A stretch of DNA of 64,000 nucleotides from Chlorokybus atmophyticus (lineage: Eukaryota > Streptophyta > Chlorokybophyceae > Chlorokybales > Chlorokybaceae), in assembly GCA_009103225.1 (NCBI GenBank), contig RHPI01001116.1, positions 119,253 to 183,252 of the forward strand. Direction: 5' to 3'. Below are positions 23,313 through 35,327 of this stretch, piece after piece. Below the pieces are notes generated by a model. That model was given only the letters and a program-made list of their open reading frames with translations, was not told the DNA's origin and made no database searches. The number at the start of each line of letters is the position of its first letter. Within the stretch, counting starts at the first letter, position 1. The position numbers and the translations under genes were made by a program.

Positions 23313-25007
23313 ACAGAAGAGTGGGGTGGCGGGGTTGATAGTGAGGTTGGGTTAGCGTTGAGAAGCGTGCGGTATGCGCATGTAGCCCATTGATGGACGG
23401 CGCAGTTATGCAGAGAGACATGCTTCTAATGTAAGCTTGGTGCCAAATGCATTATGCACCGCTGATTTGAAGGTTGGGTGGGGTGCAGATTGGTTGTAAT
23501 TTTGAAAAATTTGAGTATTCTTCATTACTGTTCTGAAAAACTTCATGCAACCGCGCCCAGTGTCGGCTGCTGTGGATGTCAACCGACTTGTTCATGCTTA
23601 TCCATTGCGGATCAGCAAATTGTATGTGCTTGTCACTATCCGCACTTCACGAGTTACACTACCAAAACTACCTTGGGCAAGCATTGCCGAGAAATTTTGC
23701 AACTTGATCCAGTATCTTGAACAAATCGATGCTGTGCAAAGCACACTTTTGTCCGGCACTATGCACCATATCAGGTATGCATGTGAGAGTGGGTGCACAA
23801 CACACACACACGGAGCTTAAAGCTTCAAACTCCGTTGGAAAACACAGCGTGAAGCTTTGTGTGGTCGAGTCGCAGTACACACGGTGTGTACGCCTGTGTA
23901 CGTACAGGACGCATTTCATCACAGCCATGGCGGACTTACTGCACGCCATGCACGCCGATTCGCTGAAAAAGCTATTGGCGACGCTGCGACAAAGAATGTC
24001 AAAGACAGATGCATACGTCTACTGCACAGCACCAAGGCTGCTCTACATGATGGTGGTCAAGTACTTGCAGCAGCACTACCGGTGATGAGCGACAGATGCA
24101 CTGCATGGGGAGCAGGCTGTTGGTAACACAGCGTGCCCGTGCGAACGAAGGAGGACACCAACGCCACCACCCAACCCCACCACCGACACCTAACTGTCAG
24201 CAGCGACACTGCGCAATGCAGGGCTGACAGTGCTGGCAGTCGCCCTGCATGCGTGTGCCAGAGGGAGACAGGGCAGAGGGGCCCTGCCACATCAGAAGCG
24301 CCGAGGGTTGCGAGTCGCAGCGACTGCGGCCAAAGAGAAGAGAAGGAGGAGCGGAGGGAGAGAGAGGCGGAGGAGGGAGAGGTGCAGGAGGGGGAGGAAG
24401 AGAGAGAGGGAGACAGAGGGGAAGGAGGAAGGGAGAGGGAGGGGAAGGCAACTCATGGGCTGCCTGCTGACTGTATTGCCACTGCTGCACCGCTACATCT
24501 GCTGACTACCGTTGTTAACGCTGCCCTGGTCGTGTTGTACAGGTAATCACACGTGCATGCATGTGTGTTGCACGGGGTATGGGCAGTAGTGAAGGTAGAT
24601 TAGTAGTGAACTTGGACATCCCGGTGGTGAATATAAGAGTGCGATGGTGTAGTGTGCGGACTGCATGCATGTTTGCTACATTCTCATGCATGCCACAATC
24701 CTTGCATACTATAATATAAAGTATGCATGAGCTACACATACCACTGTCATGCCTTATACATGCCCTGCACTACATTATGCCATGACAGAAGTCCACTGGC
24801 GCAACCCACCGTTAACCACTGCAATCTCTCACATACGTCGCGTACCAGCATTACTAGCGGGACAAAGTGGTGAGCCTTGTGCATTGTCTGCTGCTCACAT
24901 TGTGCAAATGGTAGCTTTGCCGAGTCTCTTCTGCATGTGCGCCATGCTGTGCACACAATCAAGCCAGTCACACAGCCTCACGCCGCATTACATAACCTTC
25001 CAGTTTC
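23313..25007. other. Intergenic; polypurine tract
   Basis: No gene recognised. A strongly purine-biased (GAG/GGA) stretch occupies about 24330-24450; open frames across it are low-complexity. Confidence 0.5.
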
Positions 25008-26037
25008 CTAGCGAATGAAGCGAGCAAGAAACGCAGCCAGTGGTGGTACCAACTTATCCACATAGATGACGAAGGCCAGACCAAAGGCCAACGCGATCAC
25101 CACGAGCACAGCATCCCGCAACTGCAGAAAGACAACAACGTTGCTGAGCATGTGCCAGCATGCCTGTTATATTGCAACACGCCAGCAGCAAGCTGACTTG
25201 GTGGTCAACATCAACATGAGCACATACCGCTTCCAGCGGGTTTGGCCATGTAATCGGAATAGCCTCCTTGTTGGCGTGAACTATCGCGGCGATAAGAGAG
25301 GCACGCCTGGCGCTAGTGGGTGGTTCTAGTGAGGACGTCCTACACACGTGAGGAGGAGTTTACTCAGGGCCTGAACAATTGCAACAAGCACCTGTCACTC
25401 TTGCAGACAAACCAACGAAGCATGCATCATCATTGACAGCCACCACACGGTGTGGTGCATGTTTTCCACTTACAGGAGCATTGGCAAGATGATGTGCTTC
25501 TGCACCCATGTCAAGCTTGCATAGCCATCGGGCTGGCTCAAGACCGCTTGCGTTGCAGCGTGGAGATGTGCTGTACATCGTTGCCATTGAAGCGGTTTAG
25601 ACCCAACGGGATTGCTGCGCTTCTGCAATTGTCCGCCGCATAAACGTTGCCTGTATGCCACATCGCATGATGATGGAAGCGTGACATGGCTTGCGACACG
25701 CCTACCAGAGTGCAACGCAGAAACAGTGAAGGTGGGTTAGAGACACAACAACGCATGCAACCGTAGAAACAGCAAGTTCGAAAATGGACTGAAGAACACA
25801 GCCAAATGTTCACAGAGTGCATGCATGCAACCTGCACAACCGACTGACTTAGTGGTTTTGCAGCTGTGCAGCCGTCTTGGACAACTTGTCGCAAGCAACA
25901 GAGAGACAGTCTGCTGCAAACCTGCATGCTGGACTGCTGCTTTGACTGCTGCTGCTTGAAGCCAAGTCGGAGCGATCCTTCGGCAGCACTGCCGGCCAAG
26001 CTGTGTGCAGCGCCGCGGAAGAACCCAGCGCCAACAT
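25008..26037 (-). CDS. Plastid SecE-type translocase subunit (candidate)
   Basis: SecE is the small tail-anchored subunit of the SecYE translocon; nuclear versions serve the plastid. Three exons (minus): 26037-25922, 25339-25228, 25121-25008; 113 aa. The conserved core is clear: AIPITWPNPLEALRDAVLVV, with the WP motif of SecE, followed by IALAFGLAFVIYVDKLV as the single transmembrane helix and a short basic tail (FLARFIR). Exon 1 is a Ser/Ala-rich leader that fits in phase, but the 582-bp intron before exon 2 could hide another exon. TGTAA lies just after the stop (minus, 24992-24988). Head-to-head with the leucine aminopeptidase gene. Confidence 0.72.
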
Positions 26038-26876
26038 GGCTTAGGCCCAAGTGCCTGCTCTCCCCCCCACAACACCAAACCCGAAGCACAAAGCCCCAAC
26101 AAACCGCAGAGCAGCAGCGCAAACCCTTGCTCCGCCTCGCTCGCTCACAGCATGCGCTGCGCAGGTGGCGGACTAGCACTCGCAAAAGGCAAGCCTGTAC
26201 CGCCTCAACCAGCTGGCACCCTGCCTGCACAAGCACGCTCTGCTACGCTCACACCACCGCCACTGCCGCCGTTCCTGAACGGTACTGTAGCTTTCGCAGC
26301 TGTGGTTAGTAGTGTGCCCACGCACGGTCGGTGGCGGTGACCGTGGCGGTGTAGGCGGGGGTGTTGCCGGCGTCGTCGACGCCACGGGAGGCTGCGGCGC
26401 AGCTGCAGGTACACTATGACGGGCTTTGTGGTCGTTCCAGTGTGCGTCGTGCTTGGGCTTGGGCTGTGGCTGTCGTCGCTGGCCAGCACTGGTTCCATTT
26501 TGGCTGAAGCTGACTGGTCCTGAACTGCCGCCGCATGTCAGGCGTTGCGGACAGCAACGCTGCTGCATTGACAGTGCCTGCTGTATGCTGTTTGATGAGT
26601 AGACAGCAAGTCTGTCGTGTGTGTGACATGCCATGCAATGCATGTTGAGTATTGCCTGGTTGGCTGCGTTGTTGAGGCTTTTCCTTTTGCTGTGTTGGGC
26701 ATGTACTGCGATGGTATGTGTCCCTATGTTTGTCTGAATTTGTGTCGGCCTGTGTGGCATTGGTATGCGCAGATATTATAGAACACAATTTTCTCTCAGA
26801 GCAGCACGCACTACTACTGCTACTACTACTTCCTGCCTGTGTGTGTGTGCACTGCACCCACACACAACACCCATCC

Positions 26877-29800
26877 ATGGCCGCGCTGTGCAGTGCCTTA
26901 GCGCATCATCAGCGGCCGCCTCTGCGCGCAGCCTCAACCACGCTGCGAGCCTGCTGCAGGGTCCTGTCTGCAAGCAGCGCCAGGCCACAGTACAGCGCAC
27001 GCGCGCAAACACACGAGACATCCACACAGCGATTGTTCTTCCTCGGTAAACCGATTACCGAACGCAACCGCTACCCAACACCATCGCTGGCACGCTCCTT
27101 CTCCACCACTAAAGCAGGCAAGGAGGGGATGCGTGCGCGTGCGTGTGTTCCTCACCGTTTAGGAGTTGGCCAACGTTGCTTGCTTGCACAGTTGCAACGG
27201 TCACTATGGTGCCCACGTTGGGATTGACCGCTCCCGCGCCAGTCACGGAAGAGTTGCCGCAAGTGCGGGCGAGCTCGACCTCTGCTCCCAAGTATGCGCA
27301 CGCTTGTGGGCCTCAACAAGACGTGTGGTAATTATACCACTGTATGCGTGTGTCGAAAGAAGCATGTTGCAGGTACTCTGGGGACCTGCTCGCTGTGGGA
27401 TTGTACAAAGACGCTCCTTTTGAGGGCGAGCTGGCTGAGTTGGATGCTAGCTTCCATGGCTTGATCAAGGAGCTGGTAAGCGCCGCAAGCGCACAAGCAG
27501 CATGTGATGTTATGTTACAACCGCTCGAAGCCGCGAGTTGCATGTCAATAGCAAGTATGGTCAGACTGCTGCGGCAATTGCTGCTTGTTGATGTTCATCT
27601 GTTGGGTCTCTCTCTCGCAGGCCTCGGATGAGGACTTTGCCAAAGAGAAGGGCAAGAGCCTTGTGGTCAGGGTACCAAATAGCTCCGTGAAGTGGTGCGC
27701 AACTCATTGGTTTTTACAAATCCTCTTACACGTTGCGCTGCCAACATGCCACATGTTGACCTTCACTTGACTTGCTTGCATTTGCTACATCAGGCTTGCG
27801 GTCGTCTCTCTGGGAGAGTCCAAGGACGAGGCCGAGAGCTGGAAGTCGCTTGGGGCGTTTGCTGCCAAGACAGCCAAAGCGCAGAAGGTGAGCCTTGCTT
27901 GGTAGAGACTTGTGCGGTCAGATAAGTAGCAACGAGCCCTGCTCAGGCAATGCTGTCATTTTGACACTTGATGATGGTGTCAATCAGGAACGATAGTGTC
28001 AGGTAAACCATCTCAGTAGGATTAGATGCAAAGTAAATTGCAATGTGACCAGGTAGAGACAATGGGGCTGGCAGCATTTGGCAACGGGGGAGAGCGCGAC
28101 GAGGAAGCGAATGCAAAGCTTGCAACCCTTGGCAGCATCCTGGCAGCCTTTGAGGACGCCAGGTTCAAGTCCAAGGTGTGTTCTGTGCATGTGACCGCAA
28201 AACATTGGATGTTGTTCTGCAGAAACTTAGTCGAACCTTTGACCGCAGTCCAAGCCGTCATCTTTGAAGAGTGTGGAGCTTCTGAACATCTCTGCGGACG
28301 TGTCGGACGCCATCAATGCTGGCGTTGCCATCAGCCGCGGCATCATCCTTGCCAGACAGATGGTTGGCGCGCCACCAAACGTCCTGACTCCAGGTGAGAC
28401 TGTGAGGCTGATGCCGTGTGTGCTTATGCGTGTTCGTGCGCGTGCGTGCGCGCCCACTCGCGAGCGCCTGTGGAGGTGCATGTGTGTATAGATCTTTTGC
28501 GTATGTGCTGCATGTATTGACATCAATCTGATGCTGATGTCAGCCGACGAAGCGTGCTTACATGTTCAAGTTGTGCAGCTGCTATGGCAGAAACGGCCAA
28601 GGAGGTCGCGGATGCTCAACCAAGCGTCATGAAACTCAAGATCATGGACGAGTCCAAGTGCGCGGTCAGCATATGCACATTAACTGCCGCTTAGCTGTGT
28701 GCCCACTAGACTGGAGGAGCACCTGTGGTTATCAATGTTATTGTGAATGTTCACAGGAGTTGAAGATGGGTGCATACCTGGGCGTGTCTGCGGCATCTGA
28801 GAATCCTGGGAAATTCATCCATTTGATATATACTCCTCCTGGTGGTGCTTCCCGCAAGCTTGCGATTGTGGGCAAAGGTCAGAGGTGCTTATAACACAAC
28901 GAGTGCACTCATTTACGTATCAGTGGTGGTTGCTTACAGGCAGTCCAGCTTGATTCGCGCAATGGGCATGTACAGCAGCTCTTGCAACGGGCACCACTCG
29001 ATTGTTTACACTGTTGTTCAATGAAGTAACCAGGCTGGAAACATGTTGTCCTGCTGTTTCTTGTTAAGCTTGTCTGCTCTTGATATGCCAACTTGTGCTG
29101 GACTTCAGGATTGACATTTGACTCTGGCGGCTACAACATCAAGGCTGGAGCTGGCAGCATGATTGAGTTGATGAAGTTTGACATGGGGGGCGCTGCAGCT
29201 GCAATTGGAGCGGCAAAAGCCTTGTCGGTAAGCTACATGTGTATGGGCTGTGTGATATGAAACCAATCCACAATCGTCCTCCAGCACTTGCCTTCACTGA
29301 ATGGCTACTGGTCTCACTTCTTCTTGCTCTCAAGTTGCATGTTGCTATCTGTTGCTATCATTAAGCAGTCTGCTGAGTACATGGCGTGAGCTGATAGGGT
29401 AGTTGCTGACCATACCTCCTTGTCATATGACAGGAGATCCAGCCAGCAGGTGTCGAGGTGCACTTTATCGTGGCAGCGTGCGAGAACATGATCTCAGGCA
29501 AGGGCATGCGCCCCGGTGACATCCTGACGGCCTCCAATGGCACAACCATTGAGGTGTGTGCCAGTGCGTGCTATCGTTTTTAGCTGTGTCACTGGCTTTG
29601 TAAAATATACTTTGTCGCATTGGAATCGCACTTGTGCATGTTATCAACAACAGGTCAACAACACGGATGCTGAGGGCCGACTGACCCTGGCTGATGCGCT
29701 TGTGTATGCTGGCAACCTTGGCGTGGAAGCGGTGAGTGGCTTGTCTTTTGCTTTGTGTGATGCAACTTGCATGCATGTCCCATTGCAGTGCAACACATGA

Positions 29801-30361
29801 TGATGACACTGTGACATGGCAGACAGTGGACTTGGCAACTCTGACTGGCGCGTGCATTATCGCCCTCGGTGACGGCATCGCCGGCCTCTTCACTCCCAAC
29901 GACAACATGGCCGAGCAGCTGGACCGCGCCTCCAAGCTTGTCGGTGAAAAATTCTGGCGCCTTCCTCTGGAAGCAGTACGTGCATTGGTGCTTGCTATAC
30001 ATGCCGTGAGTTCTACAATAAGAATTGCAGCATGCACAGGGTTTACACAAGCCCAAGTGCCTGACAGAGACATTGTCTTCACCTTGCTTGGCTGATGTAT
30101 GGTATCTCGCTGGGATCTATGACACATGCGTTATGGCAGTCGTATTTTGAGATGATGAAGAGCAGCGTGGCGGACATGAAGAACACGGGGCTGCGCGGCG
30201 CGGGCAGCATCACGGCGGCGCTGTTCTTGCAGAAGTTCGTAAAGGAGGGCATGGAGTGGGCTCACCTCGACATTGCGGGTCCTGTCTGGCAGAAAGATGC
30301 GCCCACCGGTTTCGGTGTTGCCACGCTCGTGGAGTGGGTGCAGCACAGGGCCAAGCAATAA
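26877..30361 (+). CDS. Leucine aminopeptidase (peptidase M17), organellar
   Basis: M17 enzymes are hexameric two-metal exopeptidases acting in peptide turnover. Fourteen exons: 26877-27117, 27192-27291, 27373-27475, 27621-27694, 27794-27887, 28053-28175, 28249-28393, 28579-28664, 28757-28877, 29109-29227, 29434-29553, 29654-29731, 29823-29975, 30140-30361; 592 aa. The first ~80 residues are an Arg/Ser/Ala/Thr-rich transit peptide. The catalytic domain has [11 protein letters not shown], then [34 protein letters not shown] and the M17 signature NTDAEGRL at about 445-452. The C-terminus has [10 protein letters not shown] and the [11 protein letters not shown] motif. All key motifs are intact. 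Intron 1 uses a GC donor. A CAA/CAG repeat and TGTAA (30678-30682) lie downstream. Confidence 0.96.
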
Positions 30362-30619
30362 CTGATCTCCACCGCCGCCCAGTCTACAGTGGTAAGCGGT
30401 TGAGAACAGCAGGGGACATTGTCACAAATGACCGGTGTTGTTTCAAGACACATCTTACTTCGTGGTTACGATTTCAATTCTCTTTGCGCATCATATACAT
30501 GAAGGAAGGAAGCAAGTGTGCATGCACAAACCACCCAGTCTAAAACCCAATGTATGGCGCTCATCACTCACAAGGCAACACGAAGCTGAACAGAAGGGCT
30601 GCCCCAAGGCCCGCACACG

Positions 30620-30664
30620 ACAACAGCAACAGCAACAGCAACAACAACAACAACAACAACAAGC
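30620..30664. repeat. CAA/CAG trinucleotide repeat
   Basis: About 14 triplets (CAACAG units then CAA) about 260 bp beyond the aminopeptidase stop, probably in its 3' UTR. Confidence 0.85.
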
Positions 30665-32031
30665 AATACCATAGATGTGTAAGGTTGATCGCAATCCCAG
30701 CGCCACGGTGAGAGCCCCTCCTGACTGACTTGATGAGGGTCTGGCTCATATGTCTTTGCGCGATTATCAATACACATAGGCATAGTAGCACACCCCTTTT
30801 GTACATACACACGCCACATCATTGCACCGCTGGTGTATGGTATGCTTGCACCTTGCGGTGAACCAATCGATCAGAAGTTTGTTTGATGCAGTGGGCAATT
30901 GACAGTGGGCATAAGGGTGAAAGAGACAATTCACGTCACCGCTACACCACTACACATAGCTAGCACAAGCACTAGGACCTCTCTGCAGTCAGGTACCACA
31001 AGCTTACTGAGTTAAGGCCCAACGAAACAGTTTCTCATCAGCTATTGCTCAATGCCCGTCGTGATATATACTGCTCCTTTTCCGCTTCTTCTTCTTAGCC
31101 AGCCGATGCAGTCACAACCACCTTTTATTATCATCCACATGCAAGTGGCTGCCAGTGGTTGCTACCATGCATATCCGCACACATCACACACAACCCCAAA
31201 TGCACATCTACTCTACGCTACGTCGCTACGCTCCACACCTAATGAAGTATAGAAATCAGAAGAATGCCTCTCCCGCTGACTTGGATTACAAAGTTCATCA
31301 AAGTTCAAAGGAGGATAGTAATTGCCGTTTCATACAGGTAAGGCACTGGTGTCAATTAATATTGATCACTTTAATATTGTTCACTTCATCACTTCAATGG
31401 TTGTCAAGTCAGTTAATACTCTATGCACAATCACTATATAGACCGCTCACCTTCCACGCAGTAATTGGTCCTCCATGTGCTACAATGGCTTTATGTTCTC
31501 AGGAGGGGTAAAAACCTCATAAAATGACGCCTACAAGAACATTGTAACGACACAATCCTGCTAGCTTGATTGTGTTATAATGTAACGCATTGGTATTTAA
31601 TACAGAAAATACCACAATGTCAACGTGCCATATACAAGCACCGCCTTGAAGTTTAATCATACACACACGACGATGAATGGTGTATACGATGGCTAACTGC
31701 TTGTGTTCGTACTCACGTCGAGGAATTAGTGCACTACATCGTATGCAAGTTTCTTGTTAATCTTGATAAGTTTGTCATGACACCATGTTAAGTACAACGA
31801 CTTGATTAAGTCGTTGTAGTCACAACTCTGCTTTAATGTCGATGGACATTTGAACGAGTCTTTACAACTTATCCAACTTATGTTACCCGTCTGATGGTTG
31901 AAAATGCGTAGCGAGTTTGGTTGTTAACCGACAGTAATAGTGTCACCTCCCTATGTTGGCAGGCGCCTCCCTGGGTGCCGAAATTGCTTCAGTGATAGCC
32001 ACCCTGAGGTTACCGAGGAGGAGAGAGGGGG

Positions 32032-32344
32032 NNNNNNNNNNNNNNNNNNNNNNNNNNNNNNNNNNNNNNNNNNNNNNNNNNNNNNNNNNNNNNNNNNNNN
32101 NNNNNNNNNNNNNNNNNNNNNNNNNNNNNNNNNNNNNNNNNNNNNNNNNNNNNNNNNNNNNNNNNNNNNNNNNNNNNNNNNNNNNNNNNNNNNNNNNNNN
32201 NNNNNNNNNNNNNNNNNNNNNNNNNNNNNNNNNNNNNNNNNNNNNNNNNNNNNNNNNNNNNNNNNNNNNNNNNNNNNNNNNNNNNNNNNNNNNNNNNNNN
32301 NNNNNNNNNNNNNNNNNNNNNNNNNNNNNNNNNNNNNNNNNNNN
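32032..32344. other. Assembly gap (313 N)
   Basis: Run of N in gene-poor DNA, flanked by G-rich and C-rich ends. Confidence 0.95.
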
Positions 32345-33179
32345 CCCCCATTTCATGTTAAATAGTTCATTTATCAAGTTTTATTTTTTTGCTTAATGCC
32401 AACCATGTCAACTTCGATTGCGTGCACCACAAGCAGCGCATGCGCGCTTGTGCTCAGCATATAAGTTACGTACTTATAGTTTACGGGATGTTGGTGTAAT
32501 TGCATTTTGATAACATGGCTTGGTTGGCCAACACGGCGCCTCAACTATTAGGCTGTGACAGCAAAAGTCGCTGCCATAAGGAAAAACACATGTCCCACAT
32601 GTTACGGTTCACAACCACAGCTCCACATTAACATACAACCCGTCCGGCAAACCCAAGTGCAGTTGGCTTCTTCCAACACAACTCTTGCTTCTGCGCCTTC
32701 AAATTGCATGACTGTCATGTATGGCCTTGCAAATAGTTGATGATAACATTTGCATCTTCACCCGCGTTCATTGCGAAGTTAACAATTTTATATATAAATG
32801 AGCTATTTTAGCTTCAGGTCCTTGTCTTCATGCGCATTGTATAAAGCAAACGAGCTCATGGGTAAACAATTGTTCACACGGTTTAGACGAGATTGCTAAT
32901 GAAACCAGCGTGAATCGGTAACAACATTAAGCAATTGCAGTCTGGTAACAATTGAGCGCCGCGGCACATCATCATGCAGAAAAATTGCACGGTTTGTTTT
33001 ATGCTCGCAGTGTATGCGTAGAACCATGTCCAGTCGGCTACGCTTGTCGCAAGAATAGGTCTGAAAAGTACCCTTCCGTAGACACCAGAGTCGGTGCGAA
33101 CTTGATGATTCGGTTACTGACCTCAACATATCAATGGAGTGTAGAGCTTTGATGAAAGATTGCGCCGCACAGGCTACTG

Positions 33180-33500
33180 GCAGTAGCCGAGCCCTGCGCG
33201 GTCAGTAGGACTACATTATGTGGCGAATCGCCACAGCCGATCTACGGCCTGCATGTAGGCTTTCTAGCCTTTTGCTATTATTATGTCCAAAGCCTAGTCT
33301 AGAGCTTGTAAATACTTAAGTAGCCTACGAGTAGGGGCTACTAGGTACAGGATAGACCTTAGCTGAGTTGTAGGCTGCTATTTTGCCTTCTGCTTTAAGC
33401 CAAGCTATGAAAGTGTTCTGAAAACATCTGAAAACCAGCTCAACGTAGGCTAGGTAGGTCTAGCCTACCTACCGCCGATACTGCTCCTACTAGGTAGAGG
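33180..33500. repeat. Patch of short inverted TAGCCTAC/GTAGGCTA motifs
   Basis: Many copies of TAGCCTAC, GTAGGCT, CTACTAGGTA and related words in both orientations. A perfect stem-loop lies at 33445-33468 (9-bp arms GTAGGCTAG/CTAGCCTAC, 6-nt loop). It could be a degraded foldback element; no terminal duplication identified. Confidence 0.5.
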
Positions 33501-35327
33501 TTTACGGCGGCTGATAGCTGTCGCCCTCCTGAATCAGGACTCCTGAAGCTTCTTCCCGTAAGATATGATTTAGTAGATAGCAACATCTCCACACTTTGCC
33601 GCGCTGCATTGACTTCTTCAACGCCGCAAACACAGCATGTAGGAGACCTAAACTTGTAAACACTTCATACAACAATTTGCTTGGTTGCTTAACCCAGCCC
33701 ACCATGTCAACCTCGCTGCCACATGAGCTGCTGAAAACCAAACTCTGCGACAACAACTTCAGGCCAGGTCAACTTCTTCAAGTTGGCTGTTCGACATTTA
33801 CCCAAGATCGCAAAACCCGTCGTAGAATCTGATATCCGCGGCCCGTCGGCTGTTTCGTACCGGGGACTGGTAGCCGCCGAGCCTACGAGCCCGGCGAGTC
33901 CCTAGCCCTTGATGATGATCAGTAGGGGCCGGCGCAGAAACGTCTCCCTCCGCCGACGCTATGTCGACATTGTTTCCCCAGCCAAGTCAGCCTGTCGACA
34001 TTCGGCTCCCACAACGCGGACAGGGTTGGAAAGGCAGCATGATGGTGCTGTTGTGCGCTTTGCAGAGGTTATTCAGACGGCGCGGAGCAGCACGACGGGG
34101 TTGAGCGGGGCGGGCAAGTGAGCGAGCGATCTCTCAGCGGCAGCGCCTAGGCAGGAAGCGCCTCCTACCTGCGTAAGCGCATAGCCACGGCTGTGTATGG
34201 CTTTGGCGTGGCTGCTGCCGGCGTGCTGCTTGGCTGCTAAGCTTAAGCTTATCGCTGAGGGGCAGGGGGAGGCAGTTACAGTGAGTTTGAGCTCTGAAAC
34301 AATTGACTTGTCTGCGGCTCGCACGCACGCACGCGGGCACGCACAAGCTGCTTGCTCGCCGCCGCCAAGCAAGCCTCGGAGGTGAGGCTTCCAGATCTTC
34401 TTAGTGTGGTGGTGGTTGCGAGGTGTGTGTATCCAAAACAAAAACAGTCTGTGGTGGGCTAGGCACGAGGCGGCGGAGTCACCAACGGTACCGTCCTGCT
34501 GCTTGTGGCCAGTGGTGTAGGTGGGGGTGAGGAGTCCTCGTTTGCAGAGGTGATGAGCCTGCTGTTGTCACGGAGTTGGTAGCCGTCTTGAGCATACGGA
34601 CTGAACTCCCACCCCCTTTGCCATCTCAAACTGTCGCAGTGTAGCATGTTGTTGCTGCCACGTGCATGCGTTGCTAGGGGGTGTCTCGATCACGGTGTTG
34701 CAGTTATTGCTTACCTACGCTTCACACTCATCTTTGCCAGTTTGTGCAACTACCCTTGCAGTCGCCAACTGTCAGTGTGCCTTGTGTTACAGCTCCTACG
34801 TACCGTAACACGACTGTTGCATTACTCGGTCGGTCTGCTTGCTGTTGTTAGCTCGGCGGTTGGCGTCTGGATGCACTTTGACAGTGATCTAGGTCGAATG
34901 CTAAGGCGCTGTGGAAGCTAGGGCCGTCCCAGCAGGATACCCAAGTTTCTGTAGCTTTCAGGCGTTGTACACACAGTGTGCCTGGTTACATCGCATTCTC
35001 TTTGCCAACCTTTGTCTGTGTGTCATTGCAGGCATTCACAGCCAGCAAGCGATAGTTGCAATGTTTGTTTTCTATGGTACAGGTCAGTTGTTGCTGTCAG
35101 CAGCGTGTGCATGAACGCTTCTCGCAATGCGCGCTCACATGGAGCCTTCACCTTGGCAGGCATAGCATGCACGGCGTGATCCTGAGAGGTCACGCGCGAC
35201 GTAGTTGTTGAAGGCGAAGAATGTCCAGGCACCGGACAGTGGTGCATTGCATAGGTAGACATTCTGAACTCGGGCAACTTGGCACAGCTGTGCATGACAT
35301 CGCTGCAAGGGCATCACGACCTAAGTG

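Larger units (their letters stand above)
30700..35327. other. Gene-poor region with assembly gap
   Basis: No convincing exon. It includes an 11-bp-arm hairpin at 31793-31818, a 313-N gap, a patch rich in GTAGGC/TAGCCT inverted motifs (33180-33500), and GC-rich but structureless sequence from 33900 to 34600. Open frames at 34073-34441 and 34646-34921 show no family likeness. Confidence 0.5.
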
